A stretch of 64,000 bases of DNA from Dactylorhiza incarnata (GCA_033032865.1 JAWHQI010000028.1:6467001-6531000), one strand, 5' to 3'; positions 10,108 through 22,087 are shown, counted from the first letter of the stretch. Program-made: numbers and translations. Notes: generated from the letters alone by a model not told the origin.

Positions 10108-10266
10108 GCCCGTCTCAACAGAACCGCTGAGATGGAGTTACAACCCACTAGGACATCATAATGTAAACCGCTGAGACTGTTTTAGCTGTCTCAGCGGTTC
10201 AGCTGATTCTTTCTCAGCCGTCTCAGCGGTTCATCTGAAACCTTCTCAGCTGTTTCCGCTGACCTT
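10108..10266. repeat. GTCTCAGCGG palindrome array in element A pol-ORF3 spacer
   Basis: Several units including GTCTCAGCGGTTCAGCTGA at 10188-10206, which matches 52282-52300 in the A LTR at 18 of 19 bases. One more half-unit (GTCGCTGAGACGG) lies between the TATA box and ORF3 near 9905. The rest of the 9900-10390 spacer is AT-rich and non-coding. Confidence 0.85.
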
Positions 10267-10391
10267 ATAGCCAAACAATGGCTTATCCTAAATTGGATTA
10301 TCCTTCTCCCTTATCATGTCACTAAGTGTTCTAGGACATAATTATTTTCTAGTATAGCTTAGGAAATAATAAAACAAATGTGAAAGACATA

Positions 10392-11143
10392 ATGAAATGT
10401 TGAACCCCTTGTGGGCAACATAAGCAAGAAATAGCCTTATTGCTTCTAACCTTGCAACTGGGGCAAATGTTTGATCAAAGTCAATACCTTCTTATTGCCT
10501 GTATCCTTTGACCACCAGTCTAGCTTTATTCTTGATGATGATGTCATTCTCATCTAGCTTGTTTCTGTATATCCATTTATTGCCAATGATGTTGTGTCCT
10601 TGAGGTTTTAGCACAAACTTCCATACCTTACACCTTTTGAATTGTAGCAGCTCTTCTTGCATTGCTTGAATCCAGAAGGTGTATTCATTAGCTTCTTCAA
10701 ACTTCTTGGGCTCCATCTGTGACAGAAAGCTCAAGAATAGAGCTTCATTGCGAGCCCTGCTTTTGGTGATCACCCCTTGGTTTTCATCTCCATTAATTTG
10801 GTCTCTTGGATGATCCCTTAGGTGTCTGTTTGCTGCAGGTAACCTGTCAGCAATCTATAGCTCTTCTTCTGGAGCTGCAGGGTCTTCAGCAGCTTGCTGA
10901 TCAACATCTTCAGGAACATCAACATCTGTATAAGCTTTGCTAGCGTTGGGCATGTCTTGGATAGACATTTCTTGCATTTTCTATTCATCACCTGTCAAAA
11001 TAGAAGAACTGGAGCAGCCCTTATATAGTAGGCTGGTCTCATCAAAGACAACATGCATAGACTCTTCTACAACATGAGTCTTCTTATTGAATACTCTATA
11101 AGCTCTGCTATGTGAGATATATCCAACAAGAACCCCTATATTG
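10392..11143 (-). pseudogene. Element A integrase C-terminus and RT N-terminus
   Basis: Minus-strand reading from 11143: GVLVGYISHSRAYRVFNKKT (end of the integrase region), then an acidic linker with stops, then the RT start: [51 protein letters not shown]. It breaks off at HKGFN, before the RT catalytic motifs, at about 10390. The RT core and RNase H are deleted. Element B interrupts the integrase side at 11144. Confidence 0.85.
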
Positions 11144-12485
11144 TGTTGGAACCTTAGCTTTTGATTTGAGTTAGGATCCATCCCTTTTGATAATAAGTCA
11201 TCTAATAACTCAGATCAATTTCATTAAGTAAGAAAACTAAGAAAACATAAATTAAATATGATACGATCGAATCAGAGAATATACATAAGAAAATAATATA
11301 AGCTCTCTGCGTTTGACAAATGTCGAATGACGCTCGACAAATTCTAGCCAGCCAGCGCTCGACAAATTTCCAGCCGAACAACGTTCGACAAATGGCGAGC
11401 AGCGTTCGACGTATTCAGTCAGAATAATCTCAACGGCCAGGCATTCTCTGAACGGCGCTCGACAAACTCAAACTCAATGGTCGACAAATTGTCAGCAAAT
11501 ATTCTTATACAGCTGTACTAACATTATTATATACATGCTTTTCTGATATAGCCATTGCAGGAAATTAAAGTTTATATCCGTTTGCAGGTAAGTCAAAGTC
11601 GGAAACTCCTCTTACCAAGGAATAAAGTAAAAGAGACTTTATCTCTTTCCTCAATTTCCTAGCAAGAATTCAAAAAGTCTTCTCCAGATTATATATGAAG
11701 AGAAGAGCAGAAAATAAATAGAGAGAGAGAGAAAAATAGGAATAGACATAGAGAACACACAGATACAAAAAGAAGCAGATTTATTTTGTATATCTTCTTT
11801 TTGCTAACATCTTCTTGCAGATCACACATATCCTGAGACACCAATCACAACCATTTGCTCAGGATCATCACTGTATAAGAAAAAAGGAGTGTCTGTACAA
11901 TTAAGAGGAGAGGACTCTAGAACTGTCATCAACTTACATCAGACAGGGGGAGCTCTTCAACATCTTCATCAAGATCAATTCAACTTCAAATCAGGATCTT
12001 CAAGAGTCTTCTCATACAGAGAAGAACATCAAATCTTTTTGTTTTTATTTTTATTCTTTTCCACCTCCTGTACAGGGTTATAACTCCCTTCAAAAGTTAA
12101 CTCCCGGTGACAGGGCACCTTAGCAAAAACCTGCATCTTGGTTAGCGCACCTTATCAACAGCTCACCTGGTGTGTGGACACCTTATCAAAATCACCTTGG
12201 TGTGAGGGCACCTTATCAACAACCTCCTAGTGGATTCCTACCAGTGGGTAGAAGAGTAGATGTACCCAGTTGAGGGGAACTACTATACATCTTGTGTCAT
12301 CTGTGGATTGCTTGCTTGTTTTTGTATTATTTTCCTATGCTGTGTTTATTTATATGCACTTCTAGTGTTTGTGTTTATTACTCAGCAAACTTATATATAT
12401 ATAAATAGATATATCACTTACTTTGAAATTAAAAATTAAGAAAGATCTTTTAATAAGATAAATAAGAACTAAACCTCCACTTTCA
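11144..12485 (+). repeat. Element B 5' LTR
   Basis: Runs from TGTTGGAACCTTAG to CTCCACTTTCA. U3 at 11310-11480 carries CGTTCGACGTATT and GCTCGACAAATT repeats. TATATATGAAG near 11686 is a probable TATA box. Then come CACCTTATCAAC repeats (12110-12240) and the shared U5 block near 12243-12330 (GGGGAACTACTATACATC). Confidence 0.88.
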
Positions 12486-12487
12486 AT

Positions 12488-12499
12488 TGGTATCAGAGG
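12488..12499 (+). other. Primer binding site of element B
   Basis: TGGTATCAGAGG starts two bases after the LTR end, the initiator tRNA-Met type. Confidence 0.85.
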
Positions 12500-12579
12500 A
12501 AGTTGATTTTTCACACAGGCTAACACCTGAAATCACAAAGATCGCCTAGTTCTTAAATTTGTTTTAAAAGATTTTTCAA

Positions 12580-13158
12580 AATGGCACAAGCAGATTTTCT
12601 ATTCTCAGATCCACCTATATGTAATTTGGGTAGTTTTTTTATGGCAAATTAGAATTAAGTTATATATGAATGCCATAGATGAAGATATTTACAAATCTGT
12701 TTTGACAGGACTTTCTTCCCAAATCTCTTCATCTGATCAAGAAAAACTGAAAAGTGCCAATGCAAAAGCTATGCAGATTTTGGCCCAATCAATGTCAAAA
12801 AGACATTTTTCAAAGAATTGATGATTGCACCTCTGCAAGGAGCATTTGGAACTCCCTCTCTAGGATGGTAAATGAACATTCGTCTACTTCTAACTGTATT
12901 TATGATGCAGAACCATCAACCAAACTAAGTGAAGAAGAAAAAGAAGAAGAACACAGAGCTAGAGCTTTCTGCATGATGGCCCTATATGGTTCATACCAAA
13001 ATCCAGATGCAAAAGCTGAAACAGAAAAGGTAAATGAGGTAATTTCAATTCACAACCCTACCTCTAAAAATTACAAATCTGTCCTTAAGATAATACTTAC
13101 AGATTCAAACAAAGAAATTAAAAAGAAGTTAACCAACATAAACTATTTAATTCTGTAA
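12580..13158 (+). pseudogene. Element B gag remnant
   Basis: Starts MAQADFLFSDPP at 12580. Frameshifts and stops follow around 12640-12800, then a 134-codon open stretch from 12754 with FQRIDDCTSARSIWNSLSRM and an acidic ELSEEEKEEE-like segment. This matches the N-terminal UBN2-like domain of copia Gag. No zinc knuckle, protease or polymerase follows. Confidence 0.65.
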
Positions 13159-13815
13159 GTAATAAATCTGAAGAAAATTCAAAAGCACAAAATACATCAA
13201 TTAAGGCTAAATTGCATAATGATTATCAAGAAAAATTTAAAATATCAAACATATATTTTAATAATTACAAAAGAAAACTTTCAATTAGTATCAAAAATCA
13301 GATTTTAAAGTTCTTAAAAATATATTTCCAAAAGAACTTTCAAATGGTTTCAAAAAGTTTTTCACCATTAAACTCCATTCCTAATTAAATGAGCAAACAT
13401 AAAATTCATTTGAATATTAATGTCAGATAACTTCAATGTCCTTACAGATCTTCTCCAAATCATGTTGAGCATTCTACTGTAGTTGCATTGATTAGAAATA
13501 ATCAGAAGCACTGAGTGTGTCTCTTCTGATAAGGGTATTCTTAAAGAAGGAAGGTATCAGACAAAATCCTTATTCCTTAAAATTCATTAAAGGTTGCTGC
13601 AATTGAAAATTTTAATTCAGAACTTAAGAAATCAAAATCTAGGAAAGCAGAGTTGCTCAAATAATTTTAAAAGGATGAAAAATTATTAAAGCCAAGTGAG
13701 AGAGAAAAGGAGAATATAAAAATTAAAACTATCGGCATCCTAAACCAAATAGGGGGAGACCACCAGGCCACTAGTTTTAATTTGATTTAGGATCCCAACT
13801 CAAATAGGGGGAGAT
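13159..13815 (+). other. Element B non-coding interior with two polypurine tracts
   Basis: AT-rich sequence with stops in all frames. A polypurine tract AAATAGGGGGAGA occurs twice, at about 13748-13760 and 13802-13814; the second abuts the 3' LTR. The earlier copy and the GATTTAGGATCC after it look like a duplicated 3' end. Confidence 0.6.
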
Positions 13816-15149
13816 TGTTAGAACCTTAGCTTTTGATTTGAGTTAGGATCCATCCCTTTTGACAATAAGTCCTCTAGTAACTCAGATCAATTTCATTAAG
13901 TAAGAAAACTAAGGAAACATAAATTAAATATGATACGATCGAATCGGAGAATATACATAAGAAAATAATATAAGCTCTCTGCGTTCGACGAATGTCGAAC
14001 GACGCTCGACAAATTCTAGCCAGCCAGTGCTCGACAAATTTCCAGTCGAACAACGTTCGACAAATGGCGAGCAGCGTTCGACGTATTCAGTCAGAATAAT
14101 CTCAACGTCCAGGCATTCTCTGAATGGCGCTCGACAAACTCAAACTCAACGGTCGACAAATTGTCAGCAAATATTCTTATACAGATGTACTAACATTATT
14201 ATATACATGCTTTTCTGATATAGCCGTTGCAGGAAATAAAAGTTTATAGCCGTTTGCAGATAAGTCAAAGTCGGAAACTCCTCTTCCCAAGGAATAAAGT
14301 AAAAGAGACTATCTCTTTCCTCAATTTCCTAGCAAGAATTCAAAAAGTCTTCTCCAGATTATATAAGAAGAGAAGAGCAGAAAATAAATAGAGAGACAGA
14401 GAAAAATAGGAATAGACATAGAGAACACACAGATACAAAAAGAAGCAGATCTATTTTGTATATCTTCTTTTTGCTAACATCTTCTTGCAGATCACACATA
14501 TCCTGAGACACCAATCACAACCATTTGCTCAGGATCATCACTGCATAAGAAGAAAGGAGTGTTTGTACAATTAAGAGGAGAGGACTCCAGAACTATCATC
14601 AACTTACATCAGACAGGGGGAGCTCTTCAACATCTTCATCAAGATCAATTCAACTTCAAATCAGGATCTTCAAGAGTCTTCTCATACAGAGAAGAACATC
14701 AAATCTTTCTGTTTTTTTTATTCTTTTCCACCTCCTGTACAGGGTTATAACTCCCTTCAAAAGTTAACTCCCTGTGACAGGGCACCTTAGCAAAAACCTG
14801 CATCTTGGTTAGAGCACCTTATCAACAGCTCACCTGGTGTGTGGACACCTTATCAAAATCACCTTGGTGTGAGGGCACCTTATCAACAACCTCCTAGTGG
14901 ATTCCTACCAGTGGGTAGAAGAGTAGATGTACCCAGTTGAGGGGAACTACTATACATCTTGTGTCATCTATGGATTGCTTGTTTTTTTTGTATTATTTTC
15001 CTGTGCTTTGTTTATTTATATGCACTTCTAGTGTTTGTGTTTATTACTCAGCAAACTTATATATATAAATAGATATATCACTTACTTTGAAATTAAAAAT
15101 TAAGCAAGATCTTTTAATAAGATAAATAAGAACTAAACCTCCACTTTCA
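13816..15149 (+). repeat. Element B 3' LTR
   Basis: TGTTAGAACCTTAG to CTCCACTTTCA, collinear with 11144-12485. The first bases carry a G-to-A change relative to the 5' LTR (TGTTGG to TGTTAG). Confidence 0.88.
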
Positions 15150-15980
15150 CATTGCACTTTTCAGCAAACTTTGTTAATTGAGATTTTCCATTATTTAAAA
15201 TATAGCATTTGCAACCAAAGATTCTAAAGTATGAAATTGTTGGTTGTTTGCCTTTCAGAATCTCATAGGGGGTTATTCCAAGGGCCTTATTGATGGAAGC
15301 TCTATTGAGAACATAACAAGTTGTATTGACTGCCTTATCCCAGCAATACTCTGGAAGTGAGGAGTCACTAAGCAATGTTCTCCCAGCTTCTATCAAGGTC
15401 CTATTCCTCCTCTCAACCACACCATTTGGCTGTGGAGTCCTTGGGGAGGAGAATTCTTGGTTGATACTAAATTCTTGACAAAACCTTGTCATTGCCCCAG
15501 ATTGAAATTCTGTACCATGGTCAGTTTTAGTCTTGACCACAGTATATTGTAATTCATTCTGGATTGCCTTGATATGGTTTATGAAGATATCTAAAATATC
15601 AGATTTCTTCTTAAGGAAGAATACCCATATATACTTTGAGTGATCATCAACAATCACCAAAGTATACAACTTCCCACCTAGGCTCTGAATTGGCAAAGGA
15701 CCAAATAAGTCCATGTGCAATAGATAAAGACATCTTTCAGTGTCTTTGGAGTCAATGCTTTTAAAGGTGGCCCTAGTTTGCTTGCCCATTTGGCATGCAT
15801 GACAGGGACCAATTTTAATACATTTTAAATTTGGACTATTTCTAACAAGGTTTTTAGAAAATAGTCTATACATTGTCTTGTAGTTAATGTGAGCAAGTCT
15901 CTTGTGCCATTGAACACAAAGAGACTTACTTTCATTAGCTACAAGACAAACTGGAGAAAGAGAACTATTGCAAATAAAAT
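15150..15980 (-). pseudogene. Element A integrase core
   Basis: The main open stretch is 15873-15150. On the minus strand it shows CHACQMGKQTRA (end of the integrase zinc finger), LHMDLFGPLP (first catalytic Asp), KTDHGTEF (second Asp), NGVVERRNRTLIEAGRTLL (catalytic Glu) and FGCKCYILNN. This is the DDE integrase that inserts retrotransposon cDNA. Element B truncates its C-terminal side at 15150. The upstream zinc-binding part (15874-15980) is interrupted. Confidence 0.88.
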
Positions 15981-16354
15981 CTAAGCAATAAACATCCCAC
16001 TCCTAGTGTCTGAGAGAATGATCTCTAAGTCAATTGACTTCTTGATCAAGCGCTTGTCATTGTGGAATTCAATGACATAGCCTAAGTCACATAGTTGACT
16101 TATGCTTATAAGGTTGTGTTGCAACCCTTCAACATAAGCTACCCTTGTGATAGTGACTATGTCATTGGTGATCATACCATATCCTTTGGTGACTCCTTTT
16201 CAAAACCTCCAAAGATAACTTTAGGTCCATTCTTCACAGCATTGTAATCCTGCAGAAGACTTCTGGTACCTGTCATGTGCCTTGAGCACCCACTATCCAA
16301 GTACCATATTTGCCCTATGCTGGTACTTGAACTATCCTGCAAGAAGCAATTCAT
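15981..16354 (-). pseudogene. Element A protease
   Basis: Two overlapping minus-strand readings join near 16172. The first has IWYLDSGCSRHMTGTRSLL (aspartic protease DSG motif); the second has VAYVEGLQHNLISISQLCDLGY. A one-base frame change at about 16172-16175 and a stop at 15981 disable it. It would process Gag-Pol. Confidence 0.8.
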
Positions 16355-16994
16355 TTTCCCTTAGGAGCCAAATTGATTTTGGGTCATAGGCCTTTGTTAG
16401 CATAATAAGACATCTTCATACCAGCTGCAGCCTTTGCAGGAAAGCTTCTCTTTGCATTAGGCACATTGGGATTGTGCCAACAATCTATGACAAAGTGTCC
16501 CACTTTACCACAACACCAACATTTATGGATGTTGTATCTTCTTTTCTGAACACCCTTTCAGGTGGAAGGAGAATCACTGTGCTTGTGTTCAGTGAAGAAG
16601 CTAACTGCATTCTTCTTATTCTTATTAGCAATAGCCTGACTGGTTGACAGTCTATAGATGGTCTTAGCAGTCTTTATCTTTATGACATCAGCTTGTCTTA
16701 GCTTGGCAGCCAAGCAAGTGTGGATGGCATCAGATACTAAGCTGTTAAACTTGCTTATAGGCTTGACAACAACCATGTGCTTTGCTGAGAGGGATTTGGA
16801 AGAACCAGCTTCCTTATCCTTCAATGAAGGGGCTGAAGTACCAAATACAAATGGTCCAGAATGGGCCATTTGAATTTCCTCATGGGGAGCTTTCAAAGCA
16901 CTCATCCCCATGACCTTTCTTCTGCTATAGAAATGAGTATTTTCCTTCCTATAGGAACTCCCATTCTTCCAGTGACCATACATGATGTCCTGGT
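16355..16994 (-). pseudogene. Element A gag, C-terminal part with second zinc knuckle
   Basis: Minus-strand reading from 16994: YGHWKNGSSYRKEN, ALKAPHEEIQMAHSGPFVFG, then a knuckle near 16520-16480 (YNIHKCWCC...GHFVIDCWHN). It ends in the linker before protease. The upstream part continues at 38139 after element C, where the TSD-like 5-mers are CTGGT and CGGGT. Confidence 0.8.
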
Positions 16995-17304
16995 TGTTGG
17001 GTATTGTAACCACAATAACCTTAATTTGAAGAAGTGTCTCTTGAACTAAGATGAATTGATATTGTATTTGATACTGTTTTCCAGTTATATGTATGCAGGA
17101 TGCTCATTGCTAAGTATAAACCAAGGTCAGGTTTCAGTGAGTCATAAACACAGGCCTACGCAATGTAATCCCTCATTGTGTAGACCAAGTTGTTGACTCA
17201 TATGAAATCTCTCTCTTGGAATGTACTTTACACTCAAGTACTAAGGAAAAGCTTAAAGTCAAAGGTTGCTGAAATCAGAAGTAGAAGAACTCTGTCTAAG
17301 TATT

Positions 17305-17605
17305 TTCGTCGAATAAGCCTAAGATTATTCGACGAATTCGTCGAGACATTAACAGGTCTCGACAATATCACTCAAACAGATATTTGGTTAGATTGTTTAT
17401 TTTCGTCGACGAATGCCTAAGATTAGTCGACGAAGTCGTCGAGGAAAATCTTTCATTCGACGAAATCGTCGAGAACAAGCGCGCCTGTCGACAAAATGTA
17501 TAATCTCCTCATCTCTCAAGCTCCAAGATATCTCTAAGTATTGTCGTCGAATAATTTCTTCCTTTCGACGAATTCGTCGAATCAATGGGTTCTCTCGACG
17601 AATGC
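17305..17605. repeat. TTCGACGAA/TTCGTCGAA array in element C U3
   Basis: About ten units. An 18-bp perfect palindrome TTCGACGAATTCGTCGAA lies at 17564-17581; it recurs in the 3' LTR (37248-37265) and in the pol-ORF3 spacer (22090-22107). The array ends about 95 bp before the TATA box. Confidence 0.88.
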
Positions 17606-17700
17606 CGACAGAGCAATTTCCGTCCATCTGTCTGTTTAGCGTTTTCTTCCACGTGATCATCTATCCTTAAGTCTTGCTTATAGCCGTTGAGGGAGAAGTC

Positions 17701-17708
17701 TATAAATA
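17701..17708 (+). promoter_or_regulatory. TATA box of element C 5' LTR
   Basis: TATAAATA in the context GAAGTCTATAAATACAT. The 3' LTR copy is at 37387-37394. Confidence 0.65.
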
Positions 17709-18453
17709 CATAAGAGATGATTTCTTCTAACCCTAATCGTGCAAATCATTCATTCCAAAAAGAATCCCGTCGGCTTGTGCGCTCATTCTTGTAAAAGACG
17801 ATCCACAGTCGCCGATCAGTTTTGTGCTCGATTCCCTTGCAAGTTTTCACTTAACAAGATTCTGTGCTTGGATTGATTCGATACTCCTCTAGATCTTGTT
17901 GGGTGATTAAGAGATCAGATCAAAGCTTTCAAGAAACAAGGTGTTCGTCTTCCTTTCTCAAGTTCTGAAATTCATTTCTCAAGGAAGAAGAAGATCCACT
18001 GATTCAGATCTGAAGAAGTAAAATCTATAGGAGATTCTCAAAGATTGAATTCTATAATCCAAGTTGTTTATATTATCTTTTACAAACACTGGTAGGAAGT
18101 TTATCTTCCGAGTTTTTGTAGATCCTAGGTTAAAAGGATCGAGTGTGTAGGAGAGCTTGTTCTTCGAGTTTGTAGGAGTAGTTTGCTCCGAGCTTGTATG
18201 AGTTGTGAACTCCGAGTTGTAAGATTTGCATAATCTGAGATTGGTAAAGTAGCCGAATCTAGCCTTGGAGTGCTAGATAGGCGAGGTGGGAAAGTGGACT
18301 ACCCACATCGGGGAACCACTATAGAACTCTTGTGTTGTGCCGTGGTTGCTTTTTTGTGCACTTTTATTTAAAATTTCAATTCCGCTTAAAAGCCATAGAA
18401 TTCACATATTCACCCCCTCTGGATGATTTAGGTAGCAACTAGATACTTTCAAT

Positions 18454-18465
18454 TGGTATCAGAGG
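18454..18465 (+). other. Primer binding site of element C
   Basis: TGGTATCAGAGG, initiator tRNA-Met type, two bases after LTR end TTTCA. Confidence 0.88.
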
Positions 18466-18528
18466 GAGGTTGTTCGATGAAGGTTAACACCATGAACAAG
18501 ATCTCCTCATCTAGTTGCAAGATCAAGT

Positions 18529-20105
18529 ATGTCTGGAATGGAAAGATCAAAGGATTCCTCCGTGAAGTTGCCCGTGTGCACCAAGGAAAACTTCCCCATG
18601 TGGAAGGTGAGAGCAGAGATGTTCATGGAAGATATAGATCCCAGATTGTTTCTAGTTATTCAAGAAGGACCATGTGTTCCCATGACAGCCTCCATTGGCT
18701 GCCCTTCCAAGCTTGTGCCCAAGAAAATATCTGAAATGACTGAAGTTGAGATTATCTTAGTCAACCTGGACAAGGAAGCTAAGAGCATTCTAGCTAATGC
18801 AATTGATGGTTCTACATTCAAGCAACTTGTTAACTACACAACAGCCAGAGAAATGTGGAACTCTCTAATAGCTCTTATGGAAGAATCAAAGGAAGAATGA
18901 GACACTGTAGATGAGAAAATGATTAGGACCTTGAGTGACAGTGATTCAAGCTGTTCAAATCTAGAAGAGAAAACACTTCTTGGACTGACTATATACCCTA
19001 TCTGAGTCAGAAGGGGAAATATATGATGAAACCTATCCTAAATAGGTATGAATAAGGGCACCTCTGTCTATCACAGACTCTGAAGCTGAGACAGGCTCAT
19101 CAGAAAATGATGACATGTCTAATTCCGTGAATCAGTATGATGCTCTCTTATTAGCCCTTGAAAAGAGCAAGAAGTTGATAAAATCTCAGGCTGAGGAAAT
19201 CAGAATCCTTAAGCCCTTCGAATCACAAGTAAATGAGAAAACCAAGGAGGTGATTAGTTTATTCAATGAGCTCATTCTACTTCGGATGAAGTCTGAAGCT
19301 CAGGAAAGAACAATCAAGTCTCTAGAGAAGAAGCTTTATATGGAAAGAAAGCCAGTGGCTCAATTCCCTAAACCTAAATCAATTGATTCTGGGAATAAAG
19401 GGAAGAGCACAGCTAAAGCTCGGCCTCATACCACCTCTCAAAAGGTGTTGACTCCCTCTAACAGGTCTGATCAGGACAGTATCCATGATCACTGGAAGAC
19501 TGGAAGTTGATATAGTAGGGAGAATATTCCTAACTATTCTAGAAGAAAGGGAATGGTAATGAGCGCCCCGAAATCTCCCCATGAAGAAATCCAAATGGCA
19601 CATCCTGGACCATTTGTTTTTTGTGCTCCATCTCCTACACTCAAGGATAAGGAAGCATCATCTTCCAAATCTTTTTCAGTAAGGAAGCAAGCTGGGTGCA
19701 ACATCATAACCAACCCTCACTTGAACAAATCTGATGCCATCAACACCATAAGAGCTTCAAAGTTATCATATATTGCTAGATAAAGTCAAGTAGGAATGAT
19801 TATGATAGATTACCCAATCTGTCCTTTGCTGTGAAAGATATGAAGAATGCTGCTGCCTTCTCAACTGAAAACAAGCATTATGATGCTACCTGCAAATCAA
19901 GAAATGCTCGGAAGAGAAGGTACAACATCCATGAATGCTGGTGCTGTAGTAAAGTGGGACACTTTACTATCGACTGTTGACATAACCATTGTGTGCCTAA
20001 TGCAAAGAAGAGCCTTTCTGCTAGAGCTGTAGTAGGTAGAAATACTTATTATTATGCTAACAGGAACCTAGGACCCAAATCGGTTTGGGTTTCTAAGGGC
20101 AATTG
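18529..20105 (+). pseudogene. Element C gag, decayed
   Basis: Begins near 18493-18529 with KLPVCTKENFPMWKVRAEMF and ANAIDGSTFKQLVNYTTARE (UBN2-like domain), stops at 18900 and has lost the region holding the first zinc knuckle. A coiled coil follows at 19115-19400 (LLLALEKSKKLIKSQAEEI), then HDHWKTGS with a stop at 19508. Later come SPHEEIQMAHPGPFVF and the second knuckle CWCCSKVGHFTIDC, with a stop just after it at about 19978 (TGA in place of Trp). It cannot make full Gag. Confidence 0.8.
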
Positions 20106-20113
20106 ATTGTTGA

Positions 20114-20305
20114 TTGCAGGTATGTCCAAATGCCAATACAAATCCTATATGGTACTTGGACAGTGGATGTTCACGACTCATGACCGGAACAAGAAGCCTA
20201 TTACAAGATTATACCCTAGTGAAAGATGGTCCAAAAGTTATCTTTGGTCGATCTGATCGGGTATGTCCCAGGAACAATTTCTGTTGGCGATATTATCACT
20301 CTTGA
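20114..20305 (+). pseudogene. Element C protease fragment
   Basis: IWYLDSGCSRLMTGTRSLLQ contains the aspartic protease DSG motif; the reading continues to GPKVIFGRSD and then diverges. The integrase that should follow is absent, and RT linker sequence begins about 20290. Confidence 0.78.
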
Positions 20306-22024
20306 AGAAGAAGAGCTCCAAGAAGTGGAAGATGTACCATAAGCAGATGTACCTGTTGTCAATGGACATGGAAGAAACCTGGTGACTAGACATCAAAGGG
20401 ATCATCCCATTGATCAAATCATCGGAGAAACACATGTTGGGGTTAGAACCAGAAAAGGTACTGCTAATCATGTTTTGCACATGAGTTTTCTCTCTCAGGT
20501 TGAACCAAAGAAATTTGATGAAGCCAAAGAGGATGCGTCATGGATCATCGTAATGCAAGAGGAGCTCAATCAGTTCAAACGATGCAAAGTCTAGAAGTTG
20601 GTGCCAAGACCCAAAGGTCAGAACGTGATCAGAACTAAATGGGTTTACAGAAACAAGCTGGATGAAGACGGAGTAATCATTAAAAACAAAGCCAGACTTA
20701 TAGCCCAAGGTTACGGACAAGAAGAAGGGATCGACTACGATGAAACTTATGCCCCAGTAGCAAGGCTCGAGACAATCAGGTTGTTTCTAGCGTATGCGGC
20801 TCACAAAGGATTTAAAGTCTATCAAATGGACGTAAAGTCAGCCTTCCTTAATGGTAACTTAAAGGAAGAAGTATACGTAGAACAACCCTTTGTTGACTCC
20901 TCTCTACATGATTATGCTTACTTCCTTCGTAAATCATTATATGGTCTCAAACAAGCTCCCCGAGCTTGGTATGAGACGCTCTCTACCTTTCTTCTTGAGA
21001 ACAAGTTTACAAGTGGAAAGATAGATAAGACATTATTTCTTAGGAAAGTAAAAGGCAAGATTTTGCTAATGCAAATTGATGTCGATGACATTATTTTCGG
21101 TTCTATGGATGATAACCTTTGCAAAAAGTTCTCTAACTTAATGCAAGAGAAATTTGAAATGAGTAGTATGAGTGAGCTGAAATATTTCTTTGGACTTCAG
21201 GTGAAGCAATCTGAAGATGGAATTTTCATCTCTCAGATGAAGTTCACCAAAGAGTTAATTAACAAATTCGGAATGAAGAATGCAACCTCCATGAGGACTC
21301 CAATGGGCTCAAGTATGAATCTGGACAAGGATGAGAAAGAGAAACCTTTTGATGAAACCAAATACAGAAGCATAATTGGGTCCTTGCTCTACCTCACTGC
21401 TAATAGACCAGATATAATGTTTTCCACATGCATTTGTGCTAGATTTCAAGTGAACTCTAAGGAATCTCATTACTCCGCTGCAAAAAGGATTTTGAGATAT
21501 CTTAAAGGCACACCAAATCTTGGTCTATGGTACCCAAGAAGTAATGACTTCGAGCTAACAGGTTTTTCAGATGCTGACTTTGCAGGTAGCAGGGATGACA
21601 GGAAGAGCACTTCCGGGACATGCCAATTCCTTGGAAAGAGGCTTGTCTCGTAGAGTAGTAAGAAACAGAATTGTGTAGCAATCTTAACGGCTGAATCAGA
21701 CTACATGTCCGCAGGCAGTTGCTGTGCACAACGTCTGTGGATCAGGAATCATCTCGAAGACTACAAGTTGAAGCTGAAGGAGATTCCAATGTTCTGTGAC
21801 TCATCAAGTGCAATTGCAATAGCCAATAATCCAGTATCTCACAGCCGGACAAAGCACATAGAAATCCGTTATCATTTCATCCGGGAGCATGTGGAGAACA
21901 TGGACATCAACCTCTGTTATGTCCCAACAGACAAATAAATTGCAGACATCTTCACAAATCCGCTCGATGAATCCAAGTTCAACTACTTCAAGCTAGAACT
22001 TGGCATGCTGAACAAAGAATATTG
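20290..22024 (+). pseudogene. Element C reverse transcriptase and RNase H
   Basis: Nearly complete copia RT-RNase H. The longest open part is 20598-21653. Motifs: [62 protein letters not shown] (catalytic Asp pair, with Asp where Tyr is usual), [26 protein letters not shown]. RNase [52 protein letters not shown]. Stops at 20593-20595, 21651-21653 (Trp to stop) and about 21936 (Gln to stop) disable it. There is no integrase domain upstream. Confidence 0.88.
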
Positions 22025-22087
22025 ATCAAGGCAGCATAATCAAAGACAACATGACATCTACCAAATTCACTTAAGAAGTCAATAAGT

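Larger units (their letters stand above)
11144..15149 (+). mobile_element. Element B: non-autonomous copia-type LTR element
   Basis: Two ~1.34-kb direct LTRs (11144-12485, 13816-15149) flank a 1.33-kb interior with PBS, decayed gag and PPT but no pol. The flanking 5-mers are TATTG (11139-11143) and CATTG (15150-15154), a one-mismatch target duplication. It is inserted in the integrase region of element A; the A reading resumes on both sides. LTR differences visible by eye are around 3%. Confidence 0.88.
16995..18451 (+). repeat. Element C 5' LTR
   Basis: TGTTGGGTATTGTAACC to GATACTTTCA. U3 holds the TTCGACGAA array, then come TATA at 17701, GTAGGAG / TTCCGAG repeats (18085-18240), the U5 block GGGGAACCACTATAGAACTC at about 18307 and CACCCCCTCT near the end. 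Confidence 0.9.

Noticed and set aside
18454..18465. tRNA gene fragments at TGGTATCAGAGG sites
   Set aside because: These are primer binding sites next to LTR ends; no cloverleaf surrounds any of them. No tRNA or rRNA gene was found in the window.
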